DNA of 64,000 nucleotides. Origin: Actinomarinicola tropica. GTDB lineage: Bacteria > Actinomycetota > Acidimicrobiia > Acidimicrobiales > SKKL01. Location: assembly GCF_009650215.1 (NCBI RefSeq), contig NZ_CP045851.1, positions 3,623,001 to 3,687,000 on the forward strand, in the 5' to 3' direction. Positions 16,046-24,101 of this stretch are shown here, piece by piece. The notes below the pieces were generated by a model. The model made no database searches and was not told the origin of the DNA. It saw nothing but the letters and a program-made list of their open reading frames with translations. Each line of letters opens with the position of its first letter. Within the stretch, counting starts at the first letter, position 1. Position numbers and translations under genes: made by a program.

Positions 16046-16864
16046 ATGATCGACCTCACGACCGCGGCGTCGGCGAACGGGCAGGCCATCGTGATGGGCG
16101 GTGACACGCCGATCGGGCGGGCCGTCGCCATCGAGCTGGCCCTGCAGGGCATGGACGTCGGCATCACGTGGTGCGACGACGAGTCGTGCGCGAAGGAGGT
16201 CGTCGCCGAGGTCCGGGCGACCGGTCGCTGGTGCGAGCGTCGCCGCCTCGACGTCGGCGCCCTCGGCAGCGACACAGGAGCCCTCGACGTCGTCGACGAC
16301 CTCGCAGCGGCCCTCGGCGGCCTCACCGCCCTCGTCACGATCACCACCGAGCCCGAGCCCACCGACGCGATGGACCTCGTTCCCGCCCAGTGGCGCGCCG
16401 GCATCGACGGCCTGCTGCTCGGGCCGCTCATCGTGGCTCAGAGGGCCGCCCGCCAGATGATCGACCGGCGCGTCGCGGGCCGCATCATCCACGTCACCGG
16501 CGCCCAGGAGCAGTCGACCGCAGCGGGCGAGGCGGTCACCTGCGCGGCCCGCAACGGGCTGGCGGCGGCATCACGGGTGATGGCCGTCGAGCTCGCTCCC
16601 CACGGCATCACCGTCAACACCGTGGCACCGGGCGAGGTGGCTGCTCCAGCCATCGGGCAGCACGGCGTCGACCCGTGGGACGCGTCCCGACCGGGGGTCC
16701 CCGCAGGGCGAGCCGCCGGCGCGCACGAGGTCGCGCACGCCGTCGTCTTCCTCGCCGGGCCCGCAGCGGACTACGTCACCGGCACGTCCCTCGTCGTCGA
16801 CGGTGGGCTCTCGGCGGTCGGGACCCGGCACCTCGAACGACCGGCCTCGCTCAGCGGCCTGTAA
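16046..16864 (+). CDS. Short-chain dehydrogenase/reductase family protein with degenerate active site
   Basis: A 272-aa SDR-fold protein. The nucleotide-binding glycine motif is altered to VMGGDTPIGRAV (classical TGxxxGIG). The catalytic region also deviates: where classical SDRs have YxxxK, this one reads VTCAARNGLAAASRVMAVEL, so Tyr and Lys appear replaced by Thr and Arg. The structural motif after it (GITVNTVAPGEV) and the C-terminal YVTGTSLVVDGGL are well kept. It may bind a dinucleotide without classical catalysis, or use different residues. The ATG at 16046 follows AAGGGGAC. It is convergent with the permease gene that follows. Confidence 0.8.
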   Translation: MIDLTTAASANGQAIVMGGDTPIGRAVAIELALQGMDVGITWCDDESCAKEVVAEVRATGRWCERRRLDVGALGSDTGALDVVDDLAAALGGLTALVTITTEPEPTDAMDLVPAQWRAGIDGLLLGPLIVAQRAARQMIDRRVAGRIIHVTGAQEQSTAAGEAVTCAARNGLAAASRVMAVELAPHGITVNTVAPGEVAAPAIGQHGVDPWDASRPGVPAGRAAGAHEVAHAVVFLAGPAADYVTGTSLVVDGGLSAVGTRHLERPASLSGL

Positions 16865-16871
16865 CCCCGAC

Positions 16872-19184
16872 TCACCCCTCCCGGAGCACGTCGCGCGGCG
16901 CCGCGTCACCGGCGCGGCGGCCCGGGGGGTACGCCAGCAACGGCGCCACGACGAGGGTGAGGACGATCGCCACGACGACCGATGCCGGGAGCGCCACGTC
17001 GGCCTCGACCCCCGCCCCGCGCGCCGCCTCGCCCCAGGCCAGGCGGCCGACCGCCCAGCCCAGGGGGGCGCCGACCACGACGGCGATCACCGCAGTGGCC
17101 CCGGCCATGGCCACGACGACGAGCCGGACGTGTCGACGCTCGGCACCGAGCACGCGGACGACGGCGAGATCCACCCGACGCGTCTGGGCACCCACCCACA
17201 CCCCGTGGGTGAGCGCCGCGACGCCCACGGCCACGAGGAAGCCGGCGAGGGCCGGCGGAAGGACATCCAGGTCAGCGAGGTCGCGGACGGCTCGCGGCTG
17301 CTCGCGCACGCTGATCTCGTACCGCTCGGCCAGGGCGGCGGCCAGAGCCCCGGCGTCCTCGCCGGGAGCGGCGACGACCAGGGCCTCGCGGAAGAGCTGC
17401 ACCTCGGCGAGCAGCTCCATCGCCGGGCCGTCGACGAGCACCGAACGACCGAGCTGCTCCCCGCCGAGCGGCGGGCCGACCCCGATGCCGACGACCCTGA
17501 GGACCCGGTCGCCGACGGGCAGGTCGTCGCCGACCGACGCGTCCTCGGCCGCCGCGACGTGGAGGCCGAGGACGATCTCGTCGGTGCCGCGCGGCAGCCG
17601 CCCCTCGACCATCGTCCAGCTCGGGGCTCCCCGCAGCTCGCCCAGGCCGTAGCCCTGTACCTCCGTGCCGCCCACCGCCAGCGCGGCGCTCGTCAGCTCG
17701 GTGACGCCGCCGACGCGCGGATCGGCGCTCAGGTCGGCGAGCACGGCGTCGGTGACGTCGACGACCGCCACGTCGGCACCCCAGCCCCAGCGCGCCGGCT
17801 CGTCGAGGAGCCGGCCGAGGCTCGCGCCGACGACGAGGGACGCGACGAGCCCGGCGACCGCCACCATCGCCCCGGCCACCGAGGCACCAGCCGTGACCCG
17901 CGAGCCGGCGCCGGCCCGCGAGAGGGCGAACGTCGCCCCGAGGAGCGTCCAACCGCCCCGTCGGGGTGCGAGCCGACGCGCGCGTGACGATGCGACAGCT
18001 CCGCTGCCCGACCTTCGACGTCCGGCTCGGCGGGCGGTCCGCTCGCCGAGCGCCAGGACGACGACGCCGACCAGGACGGCACCGCCCGCGACGAGTGGCA
18101 GGTCCAGGCGCCACCCGGGCGACGGCTCCATCCGACGGACGGCACCGGGGGGATCGAGTCCGGCGCCGAGGGCGGCGACCGTCGCGGCCACGACGATCGC
18201 CAGGAGCGCAGCGGGAACGAGCGGCAGCACCCGTGCCGCGGACCGCTCCGCCGAGGTGAGGCCGAGGGCGGACTCGACCTCCTGGTCGGCGGCGGTGCGT
18301 GCGTGGTGGCGCATCAGCGACTGCCAGGCGACGACCAGGCTGGACAGCGACGCCACGACCACCGCGACACCGAGCCCGGCGACGAGCACCCCGGTCGAGC
18401 GCGCCGCATCCCGGGTCCCCTCGAGCGGGTCGATGACGGCGACCGGAGGCAGCTCCTCGGCTCCAGGCGGGCGCTCGGCGTCGGCCGCGAGATCGTCGAG
18501 CGCCTGCTCGAACGCAGGACGCACGCCGGCCTCGTCGGCGAGATCGACGTACACGTCGCGACCCGCGACCGCCTCCTCCAGCCGCTCGGCGAGCGCCGTC
18601 GACGCGACGACCGGCGTCCCCGCCATGACCCCGGAGGGGACGCGTCCGATGCCGGCGATCCGCACCTCGACCTCCGGGCCGTCCGGGTCGCCGAACCCGA
18701 CGTCGAACTGCGCGACCTCCTCGGGTTCCAGGTAGGCGAGGTGCAGCGAGTCGCCGACCTCGACCTCGAGGGCGTCCGCCACGTCCTCGATCACCACGAC
18801 CTCGTCGGGGCCGGTCGCCACACGGCCGTCGATGACGACCGGTCGGAGGAGCTCACCGCCGCCCTGCGGCAGGAAGGTGCCCAGGTAGACGAACCCTCGA
18901 CCCTCGACGCGGGCGACGGCGATGCCGCCCACGACCGCACGCTCGACGCCGGGGAGGCCCGGCACGTCCTCGGCGACGCCCTCGCCGAAGACCTGGAGCC
19001 GCAGGTCGCCGGGAGCGACGGCCGCGACCAGGCGATCCGAGGCCGTCGCCGTGCGCCGGAGGACTGCTGCCCCCGTGACGAGGCACCCACCGGCGAGGCC
19101 CGCCAGCACACCGAGGAGCACGATCCCCCGCCAGTGGCGGATCCACTCACGGCGGGCGATCGCGCGGAGCGCGCCCCAGGCCAC
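16872..19184 (-). CDS. FtsX-like ABC permease (MacB-type)
   Basis: A 770-aa membrane protein with an N-terminal membrane anchor (GIVLLGVLAGLAGGCLVTGA), a large extracytoplasmic region, then groups of membrane segments near residues 260-430 and 640-760, as in two-FtsX-domain permeases. Segments such as GVLVAGLGVAVVVASLSSL and GFLVAVGVAALTHGVW are clear. The GTG at 19184 starts 1 bp after the kinase stop, with GGGAGG five bases upstream inside the kinase gene. It works with the ATPase at 20562-21281, probably exporting or extracting an envelope molecule, or transmitting conformational work across the membrane rather than pumping. Confidence 0.87.
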   Translation of the reverse strand: MAWGALRAIARREWIRHWRGIVLLGVLAGLAGGCLVTGAAVLRRTATASDRLVAAVAPGDLRLQVFGEGVAEDVPGLPGVERAVVGGIAVARVEGRGFVYLGTFLPQGGGELLRPVVIDGRVATGPDEVVVIEDVADALEVEVGDSLHLAYLEPEEVAQFDVGFGDPDGPEVEVRIAGIGRVPSGVMAGTPVVASTALAERLEEAVAGRDVYVDLADEAGVRPAFEQALDDLAADAERPPGAEELPPVAVIDPLEGTRDAARSTGVLVAGLGVAVVVASLSSLVVAWQSLMRHHARTAADQEVESALGLTSAERSAARVLPLVPAALLAIVVAATVAALGAGLDPPGAVRRMEPSPGWRLDLPLVAGGAVLVGVVVLALGERTARRAGRRRSGSGAVASSRARRLAPRRGGWTLLGATFALSRAGAGSRVTAGASVAGAMVAVAGLVASLVVGASLGRLLDEPARWGWGADVAVVDVTDAVLADLSADPRVGGVTELTSAALAVGGTEVQGYGLGELRGAPSWTMVEGRLPRGTDEIVLGLHVAAAEDASVGDDLPVGDRVLRVVGIGVGPPLGGEQLGRSVLVDGPAMELLAEVQLFREALVVAAPGEDAGALAAALAERYEISVREQPRAVRDLADLDVLPPALAGFLVAVGVAALTHGVWVGAQTRRVDLAVVRVLGAERRHVRLVVVAMAGATAVIAVVVGAPLGWAVGRLAWGEAARGAGVEADVALPASVVVAIVLTLVVAPLLAYPPGRRAGDAAPRDVLREG

Positions 19185-19185
19185 C

Positions 19186-20565
19186 TCAGCCTCCCACCGG
19201 GGTGTCGACGTCGAAGCGGACGTCGACGCGCGTGCCCCCGCCGGGCGCGGCGGCCCAGGTGATCCGCCCACCGACGGCACCGACCCGATCGGCCATGTTC
19301 ATCAGCCCGTGGCCGGCGACGACCGCCCCCGGATCGAAGCCGGGGCCGTCGTCCTCCACCGCGAGCACCAGCTGCCCGTCGCCGGCGTCGACGATGGTGA
19401 CGCGCACCGACGCCGTCGGCGCGTGCTTGGCGACGTTCTGGAGCGCCTCGACGCAGCAGAAGTAGGCCGCGGCCTCCACCTCCGACGGGTACCGACGCAC
19501 GCCGTCGGTCGACATCGACACGGGTGCGGGCGACCGATCGGCTGCGGCGCGCACCGCCTCGACCAGACCGGCGTCCATCAGCAGCGGCGGGTAGATCCCG
19601 TGGGCGAGGTTCCGCAGGTCGGCGATCGCCTCCCGCAGCTCGGCGCCGAGCGTGCCGAGGACCTCGGGTGTGGCCGCGGGGTCCTCGGAGATCGTCTGCT
19701 CCGCCAGCCGCAGGTGCACCGCCAGGGCGACGAGCCGCTGCTGGGCCCCGTCGTGGAGGTCGCGCTCGATGCGGCGGCGCTCCGCGTCGGCCGCAGTCAC
19801 CAGCCGGACCCGGGAGGCACGCAGCTCCTCGTTCGTGCGGCGCAGGTCGGCGAGCGTCGTCTGGAGGGTCGCGTCGAGCACCCGGTTGTGCAGGACGACC
19901 CCGAGGCGGTCGCCGAGATCGGCCAGCAGCGCGTCCTCCGCCGGGGTGAAGCGGGCGGCGGTCGGTCGTGCCAGGACCACCAGCGCGAGCACGACGTCCT
20001 CGTGGGTGACGGGCACGGCGCGCACCTCGTCGTCGGCGACGTCGACGAGGACGGCGGGCAACCAGAGCTCGAGCCACGCCCTCCCCACCACGCCGGCCCC
20101 GCGCAACGCACGCAGCGTCGGGGCGTCGAGCCCGACCGAGGGGCCCGGCGCGGTGGCGCCGGGGACGACCGCGGCGAGGACGAGCTCGCCCGCCGTCCCG
20201 GCCTGCCAGACCGCGACGCGGCGGGCCGCGAACCCGTGGCGCACCGCGGCGGCGAGCTCCACGACCACCTCCGACTCACCCAGCTCGCCGCGCGACCCGG
20301 CGACGGTCCGGACGATGCGGTCCGTGGCTCGGAGCCCGCCGGTCCCCCCACGCCGTGCCGCCTCGCGAGCCACCCGGCGCGCCGGGCGCCACGTGGCGGC
20401 GCCGACCCCCGTCGCCACGAGGACCGGCGCCACACCCCACCCCTCGCGACCGGGCAGCTCACCGGCGACGAGCGCGGCCGCGGCGAGAGCGGTCGCACCG
20501 ACGGCGCCGGCGGCCAGCAGCGACGCGCCCCCGCCGATCAGCACGTCGAGCACGCGCCGGTTCAC
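19186..20565 (-). CDS. HisKA_3-type sensor histidine kinase
   Basis: A 459-aa kinase. The N-terminus has two or more membrane segments (VLDVLIGGGASLLAAGAVG region, residues 1-60). A GAF-like region follows near residues 100-240. The dimerisation/phospho-acceptor segment is ERRRIERDLHDGAQQRL near residue 265 (H in DLHDG). A HATPase domain follows, with N-box ALQNVAKHA, G1 DDGPGFDPG and G2 GHGLMNMADR. It starts with GTG 20565, overlapping the ATPase stop (GTGA). No response regulator is next to it; the LuxR-type regulator at 13740-14414 is the nearest candidate. It probably controls this transporter operon. Confidence 0.9.
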   Translation of the reverse strand: MNRRVLDVLIGGGASLLAAGAVGATALAAAALVAGELPGREGWGVAPVLVATGVGAATWRPARRVAREAARRGGTGGLRATDRIVRTVAGSRGELGESEVVVELAAAVRHGFAARRVAVWQAGTAGELVLAAVVPGATAPGPSVGLDAPTLRALRGAGVVGRAWLELWLPAVLVDVADDEVRAVPVTHEDVVLALVVLARPTAARFTPAEDALLADLGDRLGVVLHNRVLDATLQTTLADLRRTNEELRASRVRLVTAADAERRRIERDLHDGAQQRLVALAVHLRLAEQTISEDPAATPEVLGTLGAELREAIADLRNLAHGIYPPLLMDAGLVEAVRAAADRSPAPVSMSTDGVRRYPSEVEAAAYFCCVEALQNVAKHAPTASVRVTIVDAGDGQLVLAVEDDGPGFDPGAVVAGHGLMNMADRVGAVGGRITWAAAPGGGTRVDVRFDVDTPVGG

Positions 20566-21281
20566 GCCCGCTCCTCGCCGCTCGTGATCCGGCCGTCGCG
20601 CATCTGCAGGATGCGGTCGGCACGCGCCGCGACGTCGGCGTCGTGGGTGACGGCGACGATCGTCTGCCCGTCGCGGTGCAGACGGGAGAGGAGGTCCATC
20701 ACCTCGGCGCTGGAGTCGCTGTCGAGGGCGCCCGTGGGCTCGTCGGCCAGGACCACCGTCGGTCGGTTGACGAGCGCCCGAGCGATCGCGAGCCGCTGGC
20801 GGAGCCCGCCCGACAGCGCCGCCGGCGGTGCGTCCGCCTTGTCGAGGAGTCCCAGGAGGTCGAGCACCTCGTGGGCCGCGGCGTCGGCCCGTCGACGTGA
20901 CGCGCCGGCGACCAGCGCTGCGAGGGCCACGTTGTCGTGGGCGCTCATCCCGTCGATCAGGTGGAAGAACTGGAAGACGATGCCGACGTGGCGGCGCCGG
21001 TGCCGAGCCAGCGCGTCGGCGTCCATGTGGTCGAGCACCACGCCCGCCACCTCGACCGAGCCGGCGTCGGGGCGCTCGAGCCCGGCGATCACGTCGAGCA
21101 GCGTGGACTTGCCCGAGCCCGACGGGCCCATGACCGCCACCATCTCGCCGGCACGGACCTCGAGGTCCACGCCACGGAGCGCCCGCACCGGCGCGGTGGT
21201 CGGGTCGAACGTGCGGCGCACGTCGCGCACGGCGACGACCGGGACACCGGCGGCAGGATCGGGGAGCGAGGAGGTGGTCAT
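20562..21281 (-). CDS. ABC transporter ATP-binding protein (MacB/LolD type)
   Basis: A 239-aa ATPase: Walker [10 protein letters not shown] near residue 52, Q-loop FQFFHLI, signature LSGGLRQRLAIARAL, Walker B TVVLADEPTGALD, and switch His AVTHDADVAARA. The motif set and length are those of the MacB/LolD/FtsE group, which pairs with FtsX-like permeases. It overlaps the kinase gene by 4 bp and lies in one operon with the permease at 16872-19184. Upstream on the same strand is the cupredoxin-like lipoprotein gene, separated by a hairpin. Confidence 0.92.
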   Translation of the reverse strand: MTTSSLPDPAAGVPVVAVRDVRRTFDPTTAPVRALRGVDLEVRAGEMVAVMGPSGSGKSTLLDVIAGLERPDAGSVEVAGVVLDHMDADALARHRRRHVGIVFQFFHLIDGMSAHDNVALAALVAGASRRRADAAAHEVLDLLGLLDKADAPPAALSGGLRQRLAIARALVNRPTVVLADEPTGALDSDSSAEVMDLLSRLHRDGQTIVAVTHDADVAARADRILQMRDGRITSGEERA

Positions 21282-21322
21282 GGCGGGTCCAGGGCTCGAG
21301 GTGGCGCACAGCGAAGCACATC

Positions 21323-21356
21323 GGCACCTCCCCGGGACGGAACCCGAGGAGGTGCC
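21323..21356 (-). terminator. Hairpin between cupredoxin lipoprotein and ABC operon
   Basis: GGCACCTCC (21323-21331) and GGAGGTGCC (21348-21356) form a perfect 9-bp stem, with an inner GGG/CCC pairing in the 16-nt loop. It lies 6 bp after the stop of the lipoprotein gene and 41 bp before the ATPase start on the minus strand. There is no T-run, so it may be a GC terminator, an attenuator or an mRNA-stability element between the two units. Confidence 0.55.
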
Positions 21357-21361
21357 ACGGC

Positions 21362-22126
21362 TCAGCTGACGGTGATCGTGTGCTGCATGCCCTCCATGAA
21401 GTGCGGGGGCCCGTCCTCACCCCCACCCACGGGGATGAAGCACACGAGGTAGTAGGTGCCGGGCTCGAGGTCGACGGCGGCGTAGCTGGTCGTGCCCGGA
21501 GCGCCGAAGGCGACGCCGGTGAAGGTGAGGTCCGCCATCGCCTCCTCGCCCCGCTCCATCAGCTCGGGGAACGGCACGGGGTCGACCCCGTCGTTCAGCC
21601 GGAACAGCACCATCTCGTGCTCCTCGACGCCCTCGTTCGTCATCGCGAAGCTGGTGCGACCGGCGCGGAGCTCGGTCGGGACGCCCTCGTAGGCGTAGTC
21701 GACCGCCGTGACGTCGACCGGGGCCAGGTCGCAGTCGTCGTGGACCTTCTGGCCGAGCGTCGCCTGGGCGTCGACCACGTCGTCGGACTCCAGCGCCGAC
21801 GGGTCGCCCGTCTCGGCGATCTCCTCGAACGCCGTGGCGAGGGTCGACGCCGCGGCGCCGAGCTCGTCGTCGCCGTCGAAGGCGCCGGCGAACGCCTCGC
21901 CGATCGGGACGAGGGTGTCCTCGGCGAAGGCCGGGAAGGCGTCGGGCTCCTCCGGGGCGGCCCCGAAGGCCGCGCCGAGGTCGACAGCGGCGTCGCACAC
22001 CGCGGACGGTGCGGCGACGGTGCGGGCCTCGGCCGTGTCGTCGTCGTCGCTGCACCCGGCGAGCGAGGCGGTGAGGACGAGGGCGGCGCCGGCGAGCAGG
22101 GCGGTGCGCGCGGGGATGCGGTGCAT
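21362..22126 (-). CDS. Lipoprotein with C-terminal cupredoxin-like domain
   Basis: A 254-aa lipoprotein: signal with lipobox ASLAGC, Cys near residue 25, then an acidic Ala-rich helical region (residues ~45-135). The C-terminal beta domain (residues ~140-254) resembles a cupredoxin. A possible type 1 copper set is visible: His in EEHEMVLFRL, Cys in YYLVCFIP, His in GPPHFMEG, and Met in the same segment (the order His, Cys, His, Met). If folded that way, it would be a periplasmic electron carrier or copper protein. It precedes the ATPase-kinase-permease unit on the same strand, but a hairpin separates them. Confidence 0.72.
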   Translation of the reverse strand: MHRIPARTALLAGAALVLTASLAGCSDDDDTAEARTVAAPSAVCDAAVDLGAAFGAAPEEPDAFPAFAEDTLVPIGEAFAGAFDGDDELGAAASTLATAFEEIAETGDPSALESDDVVDAQATLGQKVHDDCDLAPVDVTAVDYAYEGVPTELRAGRTSFAMTNEGVEEHEMVLFRLNDGVDPVPFPELMERGEEAMADLTFTGVAFGAPGTTSYAAVDLEPGTYYLVCFIPVGGGEDGPPHFMEGMQHTITVS

Positions 22127-22210
22127 GGGGTGGTTCCTCCGAGAGGTCGTGGGGGGACCTGCTCAGAGGACCGCATCGGGCACGTCGCCGGAATGTCACC
22201 ACCATGTGGA

Positions 22211-22236
22211 CCGGGGGTGGTGGTGGCCACACCCCC
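22211..22236. repeat. Imperfect inverted repeat upstream of cupredoxin lipoprotein gene
   Basis: CGGGGGTG and CACCCCCG lie as inverted arms about 10 nt apart, roughly 85-110 bp upstream of the lipoprotein start at 22126. The G/C-run pattern is reminiscent of the palindromes at 27169 and 29987, though the spacer differs. A shared regulator is conceivable but weakly supported. Confidence 0.3.
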
Positions 22237-22241
22237 GTCGG

Positions 22242-22601
22242 TCACATCGGCGTCTGCTGGTGCAGCGCGAGGCGCCACTCGCCGTCGCGCCGCACGTAGG
22301 TGCTGGCGATCAGCGCCTGGTACTCGGGCTGGAAGTCCCGGCGGGCCTGCACCCGGTAGGTGAGCACGGCGGCGTCGTCGCCGAGCGCCAGCGCCTGCGG
22401 GTTGCGGATCTGGAACCACGACCACGGCTGGCCGTCCATGCCGTCGAGCGCCTTGTCGTGGGTGAGGAGCCCGACCTGCGGGAGCAGCATCACCGCGTCG
22501 TCGGTGAGCACCTGGGCGTAGAAGCGCCGGCCGGTCCCCTCCTTCAGGGCGTCCCACCCCGCGGTCTCGAGGGCGAGCAGTGCGTCCTTCAGCTCATCCA
22601 T
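22242..22601 (-). CDS. SnoaL-like / nuclear transport factor 2 fold protein
   Basis: A 119-aa small protein of the NTF2/SnoaL-like (DUF4440) type: N-terminal helix with a Trp (ETAGWDALKEGTGRRFYAQV), a central strand with ADDAVMLLP-like sequence (TDDAVMLLPQVGLL), and a final amphipathic strand pair (STYVRRDGEWRLALHQQTPM). Such proteins bind or process small organic molecules, or serve as a simple domain fold. I chose MDELK at 22601; an ATG three codons upstream (22610) is possible. It is divergent from the MTHFR-like gene with a gap of about 40 bp. Confidence 0.75.
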   Translation of the reverse strand: MDELKDALLALETAGWDALKEGTGRRFYAQVLTDDAVMLLPQVGLLTHDKALDGMDGQPWSWFQIRNPQALALGDDAAVLTYRVQARRDFQPEYQALIASTYVRRDGEWRLALHQQTPM

Positions 22602-22644
22602 GCTCCCCATCCTGCACCAGACCGCCCGTCGGTAACCTCGTCGG

Positions 22645-23442
22645 ATGCCCGACGCGCGGCCGTTCGAGGTCATCTGCGAGATCGAGCCGGCGACCCGTCC
22701 CGACCTGACCCGGGTGCGGCACCAGATCGGCGTGCTGAGCGGCGTGGCCGACGGGTTCCTCGTGCCCGACAACCACATCGGGCGGGCCACCGTCTCGTCG
22801 ATCGCCGTGGCCCACGAGGTGGAGCGGATGGGCGGCCGGGCCATCGCCTGCGTCAACGCCCGCGACCGCAACCTGCTCGGCTTCCGGCGGGACCTCCTCA
22901 CCGCCGCGGCCTACGACGTCGCCGACTTCCTCTTCGTCTACGGCGACGACCCGACGACGGGTCGCCGCACGGGCCAGCTCACCGTCCGCTCGATGATCGA
23001 GGAGGTCCGGACGTTCTCGGACTCGCTCCCCGGACCGGGCCCCGCGATGCGCGCCGCCGTCACGACCGGCCTGCGGCCCCTCCCCTCGTGGAAGGCCGCC
23101 GCCGACGCCCTCTACGTGCAGGTGACCTGGTCGCTCGACGAGCTCGCCCGGTGGCGGGAGACGGTCGACTTCGACGGCCCCGTCTACGCCGGGGTGATGG
23201 TCCTCGCCAGCGCGTCGATGGCCCGCAAGCTCGGCGCCGACGTGCCCCAGCTGGCCGCCCCCGACGACTGGGTCGAGGCGGTGGAGCGCGACCCCGCCGC
23301 AGGCGTCGAGCTGGCCTGCCGGCACCTGCTCGACATCCGCGACCACGGGGGCTTCGCCGGTGTGCACCTCGTCCCGGTGTCGCGGTACCGGGAGACCGCG
23401 GCGCACCTCGAGCCCCTCCTCGGGCGCCGGCCGCGCCGCTGA
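22645..23442 (+). CDS. Methylenetetrahydrofolate reductase-like protein
   Basis: A 265-aa protein resembling the FAD-linked reductase fold of MetF: N-terminal strand with Glu (FEVICEIEP, residues 7-15), a barrel segment with ADGFLVPDNHIGRATVSSIA, then FLFVYGDDPTTGRRTGQ, and a C-terminal GFAGVHLVPVSRY. It is shorter than standard MetF (~290 aa). It may be a divergent MTHFR or a related coenzyme-linked methyl-transfer protein. It is 5 bp before the maf gene. Confidence 0.75.
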   Translation: MPDARPFEVICEIEPATRPDLTRVRHQIGVLSGVADGFLVPDNHIGRATVSSIAVAHEVERMGGRAIACVNARDRNLLGFRRDLLTAAAYDVADFLFVYGDDPTTGRRTGQLTVRSMIEEVRTFSDSLPGPGPAMRAAVTTGLRPLPSWKAAADALYVQVTWSLDELARWRETVDFDGPVYAGVMVLASASMARKLGADVPQLAAPDDWVEAVERDPAAGVELACRHLLDIRDHGGFAGVHLVPVSRYRETAAHLEPLLGRRPRR

Positions 23443-23447
23443 GCCGC

Positions 23448-24038
23448 GTGCTGCGACCACCGGCTCCGCTCGTCCTCGCCTCGGCGTCGCCCCGACGCCT
23501 CGACCTGCTCCGACAGGCGGGGGTCGAGCCCGCCGTCGAGCCGGCCGACGTCGACGAGACCTCTCCCCCGGGAGCGACCCCGGAGTCGCTGGCGGTCGGT
23601 CTCGCACGGACCAAGGCGCAGGAGGTGGCGGCCGGCCACGCGGGCGAGGACCTCGTCGTGCTCGGCGCCGACACCGTGGTCGTCGTCGACGGGCGCATCC
23701 TCGGCAAGCCCACGGACGCCGACGACGCTGCCCGCATGCTGTCCGCGCTGTCCGGACGGACCCACCACGTGGTCACCGGGGTCGCCCTGGTCGACGCGCG
23801 CACCGGCCGGACCGTCGACGGACTGGCCCGCACCGACGTGCGCATGCGCCACCTCGACGCCGAGGAGGTCGCGGCCTACGTCGCCACCGGCGAGCCGCTC
23901 GACAAGGCCGGCGCCTACGGCATCCAGGGCCTCGCCGCCGTGTTCGTCGAGGGGATCGAGGGCGACTACACGAACGTCGTCGGCCTCCCGCTCCCCCTCG
24001 TCGACGTCCTCCTCCGCCAGCTCGACGGGCCGGCGTAG
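23448..24038 (+). CDS. maf: Maf-like nucleoside triphosphate pyrophosphatase
   Basis: A 196-aa Maf/HAM1-fold enzyme that hydrolyses dTTP/UTP or modified nucleotides. The signature SASPRRLDLL lies near residue 11, followed by VLGADTVVVVDG, ILGKPTDADDA, and the C-terminal YGIQGLAAVFVEGIEGD with NVVGLPLPL. Length and order of motifs match the family. Start GTG 23448 is 5 bp after the MTHFR-like gene; the frame is open much further upstream, but that would overlap the previous gene. Confidence 0.9.
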   Translation: MLRPPAPLVLASASPRRLDLLRQAGVEPAVEPADVDETSPPGATPESLAVGLARTKAQEVAAGHAGEDLVVLGADTVVVVDGRILGKPTDADDAARMLSALSGRTHHVVTGVALVDARTGRTVDGLARTDVRMRHLDAEEVAAYVATGEPLDKAGAYGIQGLAAVFVEGIEGDYTNVVGLPLPLVDVLLRQLDGPA

Positions 24039-24101
24039 CCGACGCGCCCCAGGGCGGGGAACCCGGGGGGCGGGGTGGGCTGGCGTCGGTACGCTCGCCG
24101 G

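Noticed and set aside
24039-24101. G-rich stretch before the PfkB kinase gene as a palindrome of the 27169 type
   Set aside because: It has GGGGTGGG but no complementary CCCCACCC arm, so it does not match the paired elements.
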